Shown piece after piece: positions 11,351 through 23,300 of a stretch of DNA of 64,000 nt. The stretch's first letter is position 1. Each line of letters begins with the position of its first letter. A model generated the notes under the pieces. It saw only the letters and a list, made by a program, of their open reading frames with translations, made no database searches and was not told where the DNA came from. The stretch is from Malaya genurostris (taxonomy: Eukaryota; Arthropoda; Insecta; Diptera; Culicidae), in contig NC_080570.1 of NCBI RefSeq assembly GCF_030247185.1, positions 126,286,650-126,350,649 of the forward strand, in the 5' to 3' direction. The position numbers and the translations under genes were made by a program.

Positions 11351-14300
11351 CTACGGAAAACACAGATACGCTTTAGAGTGGGTTCGAAAGTGTGAGGAAA
11401 AGTTTTAGTTTTGGGTGCTTTGGGTTATTTGCAAAAAAATATAGCAATAAATGTTTAACATGGAATATAAAATTTTAAGAAATTTAAAATGAGTCAAATC
11501 AAAGACAAAGATTCTTAAATTTTAACTAAATGTACTCGATCAACTCCAAGAAGTGTTTTGCTGAGTTCATGTTTATTTTAAAAACCATTATATTATGCGT
11601 AACAAATGAAATATAAAGAAATATAACAGAATTTTGTTGTTGATTTCTTCGAAAATATTTTTATGGTTCTAAAAATAATCGATTTGTGAAATTTATACGC
11701 GTTTACTACTGTACGTAAGCTCATCATTTATTTATCCACACGAGAACATGACTTCTGAGCAAGGATTTAGAAATTGAAAATTAATTCAAGAACTACATTC
11801 GGAACCTGGAACATGCTCAGGGTTCAGTTGCAAAATTCGGGTTAGGAATTCAGATCAAGAATGCACTTAATGAATTTATTTCTAGATTGCTGGAACTGAA
11901 CTCATTTTCCTAATCCGAGTTCCGAATATTGTTCTAGAACGAAATTCTGAGCATGAATTCAGAACCTGAATTAAGGAACTGAATACAGTTCTGAAATCTA
12001 GTTCGAGAATTCAAGTTCCGAATTTTGTTCCAACATGCTGGCTCTAAGTTCTGAATTCTGAACTCAGAAAGTAATTACTAAACAGAATTCAGAAATTAAT
12101 TTCTGGCTCAGATGTTAGTTCCAAAATTCAGGTTCGGAGTTTAGATCTAAAATTTAGTTCCAGGATTCAGATCTTAAAGTCATAACATGAATCTTATTCC
12201 AGAACGCTGAAATTGAATTTCTGAATCTGAATTCTGGATTCGAATTACAAACATAAAGAAACCAAATTTAGTTGGTAATTTGAAGGGGAAAAAGTTTGCT
12301 TTTACCCCCAAATTTATGCTAGGTGCACGTAACAATTTTTACTTAAGTTTAAGTTTCGTCTTCGACTCATCAGTGCGTCAGCAGATTATGTTGAACTGCT
12401 GACGCAAACCCCCGGATCAACATAATTCGCTGAGCAGACGTAAAGTTAATGCTATTTGCAAGACACTTTTTTATTACAGTAACGTTTAAGTGTAACGTCT
12501 AAACTGACGTCTCGAACGAAACAAGTTTCGGCTTACTGGCCGTACAGATTGTGGTAATTTGATGAGGAAAAAGGGGAAATTTAGTTCCCAAATCTAGTCA
12601 AGAAACCAAAGAATTAGTTCCAGAGATTATCTTTTTAATTCTGAACTGGTATTTTGAAACTATATTCTGAAATTGAATTCTTAAGCTAATTTCTAAATCT
12701 GAAATTAAGTTCAGAATTCAAGTTTAAAATTTAGTTCCAGAGACCAATCCAAAACTCAGTGCCACATCAAATACATTATATATCAATATGGATAACTCTT
12801 GCGATTTGCGAGGGGCATCACAGTAACACTGTGGTGGCAAAAAAGGCTACTAATATACTACAATTTTTTTTATAAATTTATGACAACTTTTCCAATCAGT
12901 ACACTGAATCGAACAACCCCAAAAAAATAAAACATTGCTGCATATGCACTGTGCGTAAAAAATATACTGCGAATACTTTGAGCTGTATCTTTTAACACAT
13001 GGATCAATAAGTCCCGAGAATAAAGCAGAGATGGCGCTCGTAGTAAACCAGTAACCACGTCTTTCTAGAGTACTAACTTTTGCTTGAAACGGGTCAAAAT
13101 TTTAAGTCGATCCGACCAGAAACAGCTGAGTTATCGAGGTTGGAGTAAAGCCGTTTTGTAGTTTGTTTAAAGAATGGAAAAAAAAACCGAGTTTCGTGTT
13201 TTGATAAAACATTGTTTTTTAATGGGTAAAAACACCGTGCAAGCGAAACAATGGATTGAAAAATGTTATCCGGACTCTTGTCCATCAAAAGCAACGATTT
13301 GTCGGTGGTTCGCCGAGTTTAAACATGGTCGTACCGACACAAATGACGCGGAACGCTCGGGTAGACCTGTGGAAGCCGTTACACCGGAAAATGTGAGTGA
13401 AGTGACAAAAATTATAATGAAAGATCGTAAAGTGAAGCTCCGTGAGATTGCTGAGATGACACACAGATATCATATGGAAGTGTATTTACTATCCTTCATG
13501 AAAAATTGAGCATGAAAAAGGATTTTTCCAAGTGGGTGCCGCGATTGCTTTCGATGGAACAAAAACAGCAACGAGTCGATGATTCAGAAAGCAGTTTATC
13601 GCTATTTACTCGCAACAAAAAAGATTTCTTGCGTCGTTACGTAACCATGGACGAAACATGGATACATCACTACACTCTAGAGTCGAAGCGGCGGTCATCT
13701 GAGTGGCGCACAGATGGCGAAAGCCGTCCGAAGCATCCGAAAACACAGCAGTCAGCTGGCAAAGTCATGGCGTCAGTTTTTTGGGATACGCATGGCGTGA
13801 TTTTCATTAACTACCTCGAAAAAGGTAAATCGATCAACAGTGATTATTATATTGACTTACTGGTGCGTTTGAAGGAGGAAATCGCAAAAAAAACGACCGC
13901 ACATGCAGAGAAAAACATCCTTTTTTATCAAGACAATGCACCCTGCCACAAGTCGATGAAAACAATGGCGAAATTGAACGAATTGGGCTTTGATCTGCTT
14001 CCCCTCATCCCATACTCGCCAGATTTAGCCCCCAGTGACTACTGGCTCTTTGCTGATCTTAAAAAAATGCTCCAGGGAAAAAGATTTGGCTCAAATGAGG
14101 AGGTCATTGCTGAAACTGAAGCTTATTTTGAAGCGGTAGATAAATTTTGTTATAAACATGGTATTGAAAAAATGGAAAAGCGTTGGAACCATTGTATCAC
14201 CCTAAAAGGTGATTATGTTGATGAAAAAAAATTTTTCAAAAAAAATGTTGTTCCATTGTTAGTCTCGGGACTTATTGATCCATGTGTTACTAATTCGTAA

Positions 14301-17300
14301 GAGAATACGATATAATTGTATGTAAAGCTTATTTTCATTCTTTGTAAAACGCTAAATGTAAACACAAAAAGAAACGAATTCATCTTAATGCTAATTCTAG
14401 ATTTTCGCCAAGATTTCCGAACTAGGTATTACAATATTTTGATTTTACGAATCAATCCAGTTGTATTCAGGTTTACTACGATAATGATATCCGATTCCAA
14501 TGGTATACTTGAACACCACTTTATAACTGTTGCAAGTGAAGACGAAAAGTTTAATTCTAACTCTGCACATAACTCTAAACGGTTTGTTATTTTCAGTGTC
14601 GTATTGTTTACTGACAATATTTTTTTCATCAGAAAAGCAACACTTCAAATATAGGAAAGTTCCCACCTCAAACTGGACATCATGTTCGATTAATTTTGAC
14701 ATTTTAGATTCAGGTGCCTGCTAAACGCAAACTATTAAACAACATTGAATTAGTAACCTTTTCCGTCACGAGATGATGTAACTGTGATCCTTTTTGTCGT
14801 GAATATGACTTACTTTACTATGGGGAAGCAGATCAAAGCCCAATTCGTTCAATTTCGCCATTGTTTTCATCGACTTGTGGCAGGGTGCATTGTCTTGATG
14901 AAAAATGATGTTTTTCTCTGCATGTGCGGTCGTTTTTATTGCCTTTTCAAAATTTACCCTCTTGTTGTATCTAACGAATTGACATAATTTTTGCTACATG
15001 CATCGAAAATATGATCACAATTTTATGATAAAATATTCAGTTGTGTGAAATAATCTCAAATAATTCAAAATTAAACTTTTCCGAAATGTTTGGTATAAAC
15101 GAGTATCAAAGAGAATAATTCATAAGGCGCGTTTGCCTTTCTCGTATTTTTAAAGCTCATAGCTCAGTGATCTGTGAAAGGATTTATATAATCTAACTAC
15201 CAATAGAATCGAAATTTTTCAACTTAAGCGTGTATAGAAAAAGCATTGAAGTATTTCAATAGTACACTATTGAAAAACCTGTCTCATTTGACCCATGTCA
15301 ACACCAGCGAATCAGAACGCGTTCTGAGGAAGAGAACAAAATATCTGCTGCTGTACAACAAATCGTTCGAAATAAATGTTCCGAACAGTGTTTAATATCG
15401 TAGTGAGTTCCACAATTTGGTCCTTCTGAAAGGCAGGCATGAATCCCGTACAGCATCCGGATAGTTTCTTTCAATGAAATGCAAATCCGAAATGAAATAA
15501 TCGAAATTAAAAATCTATATGCTGCTATTTTTATAGCCGTTAGTGAAACAGCTACAAACGAAATCAGGTAAAACAAACCTCTCAATAAAAAATGGATCAG
15601 TTTGGATTCTATCGCTCTTGCGAGCAGATGTATTGTGTGTCGTATAAAAAGCTAGTTTCGCTTCCGACAAGAGCGATTACGTCACAGCTGCTAGTCGTTT
15701 GCAGTGGTGAAAAAACAACGAAAAGAGGACAACGGTGAGGAGCATCACACAAAATCAGCCGTTCTAATGGCTCTAAAAAATTTCTAAAGAACTATTAGGA
15801 TTTGTTGTTCGCAAATCGAAGGTAAATATCCTCAGTTTAGTGCAAATCTAGAACAGTTTGGTTAGATTTTTGCTCTTTTCGCTGTGTGAAATTCACAGTA
15901 ATCGAGATCAAGTGAAGCCTTCTTTGTTTTTGCGAAAAATGTGGAAAAGGGGAATGCTTGCTTAATTCATACAATTGATCAACTAATTGATATTCGGAAG
16001 TGTTAAGGAACATGTCAGTTGATTCCGTATTCACGACATCCAGTTATGTCTCTGACATTACCCACCCGCCTTTTTGTTCAATTTGTATTGGATTCCATGA
16101 AGTGATCAATATTGATATATACAGGGTCCGCCATGTAACCTTTTTTTTAAACATGCAATAAAACACGAACGGTTCATCCAAAATTTATTTTTTCATATTA
16201 AGGTACAATCATTCCGGTCAATTGTGGAATATAATTTCATTCGAAACGTGAAAGGTCTATTTTTGCAGCTGTTGGTGGATGAACCTCGATACGACATCCA
16301 GTTCCATCTATTGCACAAGAAAAAATGACATTTTCGACCTAAATGAAGGTAAAACACCTTTTATACTTGTCCAGTTGAACATCGGGACTGATATCGTGTC
16401 TTAATACCTAAGAACCATCGTCGCAAGTTAGAGAAAAGCGAGTGTGCGAGAATAGTTTTCCTCATTGTTTCCAAAAGTTTGAGAAACTTAATTTTTGAGT
16501 TTATTAAGGATATCTCACACTAATGGAAATTCAATCATAAATTGTTGATTATATTTCTGATGACATTCACGGTTAAGTTCTACCCATTCTTCCATAGGGC
16601 GAATTTCGATAAGGCGCCCCTTAGTAAAATGAGACGTATTCACGTCAAAAGTTTTCGACTGTGACCTTATTCACTGTTCGCAGTGAGTATTTGATTTCCT
16701 TCTTTGAGTTCTGAAACTGGTGTCTGAATATTTGTGAAGAACCCGAGAAAGGTTTAGAATATGGTTTGATTCGTACAGGGAATCTATGTTTAATTTTAAA
16801 TTGACATTGATCTGTTAGAATCAGATCAATTCGATAGTCCCACGACAATAGGGTATGAATTGTGCAAGGTTCATTCTAACATATTAATTAATGAGACAGG
16901 ACAAAAGAGAGTAAAAAAAAATGCTTACCGCAGAAGTACACAAAGCAAAGTCTTGGCATTACATTCCTTCCGTGGAATTTGGCCTTTCTGTTTCAACAGA
17001 CTTCGCAGCCGATTCTTAGCGTACAGAATCATTGCATGGCTAGTACTATGGATCCTACTGATACTAAGAATCCTTCCAGGTCGGGGCTCGAACATACACA
17101 CTTAAATTTTTTAGCTGAGTCTCGGCAAAAAAATGCCGAGATTCGCACAGCCGAGTAATCAGCAATTATCTCGGCAAAAATAAAATAACTGAGCGCCCTC
17201 AAATTTGACAAACGTCAAATATTGCCGAAATCGCCAGCATAAGATTTACTGTTTGCTCAGTGAAACGTTCGCTGAATATTCGGCAATCCAATAAAACGAA

Positions 17301-20300
17301 AAAATGAAAAAAAAAACAAATTACCGAATCGAAAATTTAGTCAATTAATTTTGTTTGTAATTTCTAAACATTATAAACACACCATTCAGGATCAAAAATT
17401 CATTTTATTAACACTTAAAGGAGGCTTACAAATTTGTTGCCAGTAGTGCTTAAAGCCTCTACCTTAAAACGTGTAGCATAATAAAAAGCGGCGTTTCCGG
17501 ATGCGGCCACCTTGAGTCGAGCTGGAAATATGAAAATAAAAATAAATATACAAAAATTTTCAATATTTAATGATGCATATACGGTATTGTTCAAAAAATA
17601 AACTTACTTTGATCTATTGAATTTGTCTCCCAAAGTTTTGTCTCGAGGACTTTTTGAGCCCCGTGTTGGGTGTTTTTCCCTTATAATGTGATCTGATAAA
17701 GTCGCTTTTTATAAAGCGAAACATGTCACTATATTTATTCAATACTTTTACTTGCAAGTGGTTCCACGTTTCTTCGAAGATTATCCATTTTTTCACTCGA
17801 GAATTTCATCAGAAAATAATCGCGCAATGCGAAGCGAAAATGTAACGCAGCAATAAATGACAGCTGTCGTGCTGAATCTCGGCAACAGCTAGCGCATATT
17901 CCGAAATCTCGGCAAACGTCTCTGCTGATGTCGGCATATCTGTTGTTTACTGATAAATTCAGCAAGCAATTATGCCAAATTTAGGCAAAGTGAAGCATTT
18001 TACCGAAATATCAGTGAATGCATTTAACGAAGTTCAGAAACATGCGTATTGATTACTGAGCAATCAGCAAATTTAGGTGTTGCTGATCAGTTTCGGCATT
18101 TTATTATGCCGAGCTCAAGAAATGGTTTTAAGTGTGTACGACAGCTGGCTTGTAAGACCAGCGTCCTATGCATTGAACCGTCAACCCGGGACGCTGAAGT
18201 ACACACGGTACGAATTACAATAATTGTAATGATAGAAAACATCAAAAAGTTTTTTAATCATTAATTCACTGATACTTCAAATACCAGTAGGTAAAGCAAG
18301 AATGCAATGTCACTCATTGCATTAAAACCGTCGTCCGAGCACGAGAAAGACAAGCAAAAGTCATGAGTTTTTTCTCTTTGATACCAAACCTTTTAGAAAA
18401 CTATAATTTTAAGTTATTCGTGTTTATTCTGTAAAGCTAAAAATCTTATTGAAAATTGCTGATCATATTTCCAGCAGCATGGAGAAAAAATTATATTGTT
18501 GGGATATTCACGATTAAGTTCTACCTATCCTCCCAAAGAGTAAATTTTGAAAAGACGCCCCATAGTAAAGTAAGTCGTATTCAAAACAAAATAGATCGTA
18601 ATTTTGTTTATTTTTGCAAATCGCATTCGAAGAGATTTATTTGCTCATCAGCCGCAGCAGCACATTTTAAAATTGAGATCATATTATGGATGCACCTGAC
18701 GTTTGTCAATTAACAGGTAGAATATTAGAAAATATCGATAACCTAGAAGAGCCTAAGGATTTTTGATTGGATTTGATTCGATGACAATCGAAAATGTTTG
18801 GTCTGGCAGAACATTGTTTATGGTAGGATTGATTGTGGAATACAAACTATATTGGTTTAGTTGTTTTATTCGAGAAAAAAAAGTGTAACATGATGGTAAC
18901 AATCAAGTGCAACGCAATCATTCCAGTGTCGCTCTAACATTTCAATACCACTTTTATAGAACGATTTATTTTTTGTCTCAAAATAGGCCTCAGTTTCAGC
19001 GATAACCTCTTCATTCGTGTGAAATTTCTTACCGGCGAGTCACTGGGAGGCAAATCTGGCGAATACGGTGGATATGGGAAGAGTTCGAAGTTCAGTTCAT
19101 ATAGTTCTGTCATTGTTTTGATAGACTTATGACACGGTGCGTTGTCTTGATAAAACTAAATTTCAGCCTTCAAACGTTCCAATAACGCTATATAATATTT
19201 ACTGTTAATGGTATTCTTTTTCTCAAGGTAGTCGATAAATATTACACCACGCACATCCCAAAATATCGAGGCCTTAACCTTTCCAGCCGATTGTTTTGCT
19301 TTCAGTCGCTTTGGACGAGGTTGACCAACTGCTGTTGTTCACTCAGATGATGATCGTTCTGACTCCGGAGTGAAGTGATGAATCCATGGTTCATCCATTG
19401 TGATATGTGACAAAAAGACGTAAAAAATTTCGGTTTGTTACGATTAAACATGGCCAAACACTGCTCAGAATCATCAACACGTTCTCGTTTTTGGTCAACA
19501 GTGAGCAAACGCTTTGGACAGAGCCTTCTCGTAGTCAAATGCTCATACAATATAAAGCCAATACATTCACTTTTCGATCATTCAAAACGATTTTGTGGAT
19601 TTTGTCGTGAATACGACTTACTTTACTATGGGGCGCCTTTTCAAAATTTACCCTCTGAGAGAGTGATAAGTTTTTGATCGTGAATATCTCCTGTTGTATC
19701 TAATGAATCAACATAATTCTTGCAACATGCCATCGGAAATATGATCACAATTTTATGATAAAATTTTCAGTTGTGTGACATAATCTCAAATAGTTCAAAA
19801 TTAAACTTTTCTGAAATGTTTGGTATAAACGAGTATCAAAGAGGATAATTCATAAGGCGCGTTTGCCTTTCTCGTATTTTGGAAGCTCATAGCTCACTGA
19901 TCTGTAGAAGGATTTATATAATCTAACTACCAATAGAATCGAAAATTTTCAACTTGAACGTGTATTGCAACAACATTGAAGTTTTTTAATAGTACACTAT
20001 TGAAAAACCTGTTTGATTTAACCCATGACAGCACCAGCCAATCAGAACGCGAGATGTCTGCATCTATACAAGAGCATCCATATAAAAGTTGAGTGCTTCA
20101 TTTTTCCTACCAATATTCGTCATCTAACACTCGATGTGGATAGACGAATAACCTACTACGACTAATTTCGATTTTGTTTTATTTTCTATTCGCAGTTGTC
20201 TACCTACCCAAGCCATGGGTAAAAACCACCATAGATCCGAGAAGGATCCAAAGGATGCTAAGCGTCTGAAGCCAAGTGATGTACAGGTAAACGACCGTTT

Positions 20301-23300
20301 GCTGAGTAAAAACCAATATGCTGATCTGCCAGTTGATGTCGAAGAGGAACTGCAGAAGCAGGAAAAAATGCCGCCTTTCTACCTGAAGGGCTTCCCACCA
20401 ACTCTACGCTCGGATTTCAACACACTGATCAGCAAAGGACTACAGGCAACAATCCGTTTATGTACTGAAGGCTACAAAATAACTGTTCCGGCTTTGAACC
20501 ACTACAAAGGAGTGGAATGTTATCTGAAGCAGACAAAAGCGGAATACTTCACACACGATATTGCCGCCAACAAACCTATGAAGGTTGTACTTCGAGGACT
20601 ACCCGACATGATGGAAGCCGAACTAAAGCAGGCACTGTCGGAGGCTGGACTAAAGCCTATGATGGTGTTTAAAATGAAACGACATAATACGGACAAAAAG
20701 TTTAGAGATCAACTGTACCTGATTCATCTGGAGAAGGGCTCCATCACCATGAGTCAACTGAAAACGATTAAATCGTTATTTCACATAATCATCGAATGGC
20801 AAAAGTATAAACCGGTACATCGGGATGTCACACAGTGCACGAACTGTTTGAACTACGGCCATGGAGCGAGGAATTGCCACATGAAAAGTCGGTGCGGGAA
20901 ATGTGCCGAACCACACAATACCAACGATTGCCTACTAGATGACATCGCTGTAAAATGTGTGAACTGTGATGGCGACCATCCATCTACTAGCAAATCGTGT
21001 CCCAAACGTGCTGAGTTCACAAAAATTCGACAACAGGCGTCCCGCAAACAATCAACGCGCAAGAATGTTCCACAGAAGGATGAAGTTAATTTCCCACGGC
21101 TCCCACCGAAGAGGGATATTCCGAATTTGCCGCCACTTCCTCGCAGCAATCCAAAGACTTCAGCCGCTGGATCTCAAAAAGAATCTTCCTCAAGAATCCC
21201 TCCTGGATGGGGCAATAATCAACCACAAGCAAAGGATGACTCTGGTGATTTATTCTCTGCTGAACAACTGATCGTCATTTTTGAAACAATGACAACAAAA
21301 CTACGAAACTGCAGAACGCGGTTAGAGCAAATCAACGCCTTAGGCAAATTCATCATCGAATATGCAATATAATGAGTTGGTTATAGTAAATTGGAATGCT
21401 TGCTCACTCAGGAGCAAAACTGCTGAATTGTCCGACTTTCTTCAAGAGAAGAATGCCGATATTGCTATTTTAACTGAAACTCATCTTAAACCTGAAATTT
21501 CTATTTTTATTTCCAATTACAGGATTCACAGGCTCGACAGGACAACTACCAGAGGAGGAGGAGTTGCCATTGCCGTTAAACGATCCATTCAGCACAGGCT
21601 TCTGTCAGCCTTTAAATTGCAACTCATAGAAGCCATCGGAATTGAGATTACAACGACGATGGGACCCATCATCATCATTGCAGCGTACTGCCCCAAACAA
21701 ACCAATCTTCGAGATGGTACGTGTGCATCATTGAAGCGAGATCTGGCTATGCTCACTCGACGACAGAACAAATTCATCATTGCTGGGGACCTGAACGCAC
21801 GGCATGAGCTGTGGGGAAACAGAAGACAGAATCGAAACGGATTCGTACTTGCCGAAGATTACGAAGCTGGACAATACAACATCTTCGCTCCGGATCAACC
21901 AACGCGACTTTCCAGATCGGGAGTTCATTCCATTTTGGATATATTCATCAGCAACATCGCCATAGACAGCTCTCCGGTTGTCTTCTACGAGCTCTCTTCT
22001 GACCACTTTCCAGTAATATTGACGTTGGGATCTTCACCAGAAACAGTGCCTATTCAACCTCGGAGGAACTATTATCGCACCGATTGGGTCCAATTTCAAC
22101 ATATCGCCGACCAACTTATTAATATCGATTTACCACTTGATTCCCCGATGGAAATCGATGCAGCCCTATCTTCCTTCCAGCATTCAATCACAGTCGCTCG
22201 TGATAGGACGGTTCCAGTACAACATATGCCGAGTTCCTCTCTTCAAATCGACAGTGTCACCAAGAAACTCATCCGACTTCGGAATATCTACCGGAGGCAG
22301 TATCAACGAGCTGGCATTCTAGATAGGAAGACTACTTATAACAACTTAACTAGGATAATCCAGGAAAGGATATCTGAGCTTCGCAACAGGAACTTCCAGC
22401 AAAAGCTTCGAGAAATTCTCCCACATTCAAAGCCCTTCTGGTCCTTAACGAAGGTGCTTAAGAAAAAACCGAAGCCTATTCCTCCTCTGATGTCACCCCA
22501 GGACGCAGCTGAAGGAATACCTTTAATCACACCAGTAGAGAAGGCAAATGCGCTAGGCCAGCAGTTTGTGTGTTCTCACAATTTAGGACTTAACATTGTT
22601 AGTCCATATGAAAGAGCCGTTGCTGATAGCGTAGCTGAGGTTGACCAATCAGACAGCTTGGTTCCTGAGGAAAGTAGAGTCACTGCGAATGAGCTGATGG
22701 CTTTTGTGAAAAAATCCAAAAATATGAAGGCCCCCGGTTTCGACAACACATTCAACATTGAGCTGAAACATTTGAGTATTCGCTCATTTGTCTTCTTAGC
22801 TAAACTTTTTAACAGGTGCTGGGAGCTTGGTTACTTCCCTTCAATGTGGAAGTTAGCTAAAGTTATCCCAGTTTTGAAACCGGGGAAAGATCCTTCCTTT
22901 TCCAAGAGCTATCGGCCCATCAGCTTACTCTCTGCCCTATCCAAGCTGTTTGAAAAGTCAATACAAAGGCGAATTCTTGCTTTCGCAGATGAACAGGACA
23001 TATTTCTGGAAGAACAGTTTGGGTTCCGGAAAGGAAGATCCACCATCCATCAACTCACAAGGGTTAACAACGTCATCCAGCAAAACAAATCAGTGTCCAA
23101 AACGACTGCCATGGCAATATTGGATATTGAAAAGGCATTCGATAATGTGTGGCACGATGGACTGGTGTTCAAACTGCATCGGTATAATTTTCCCATGTAT
23201 CTTATTAAAATTATCAAAAATTATCTTGCAGATAGAGCATTCCAGGTTTCTCTGAATAATGCACTTTCAGAAAGATTTACTATTCCTGCTGGTGTACCCC

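Noticed and set aside
14794..16075. Stem-loop repeat as a Helitron
   Set aside because: I see no TC start or CTRR end with a terminal hairpin at a fixed place.
14794..16075. Stem-loop repeat as a coding gene
   Set aside because: The repeated 65-68-codon frames (such as 6891-7097) are not kept open in all copies.
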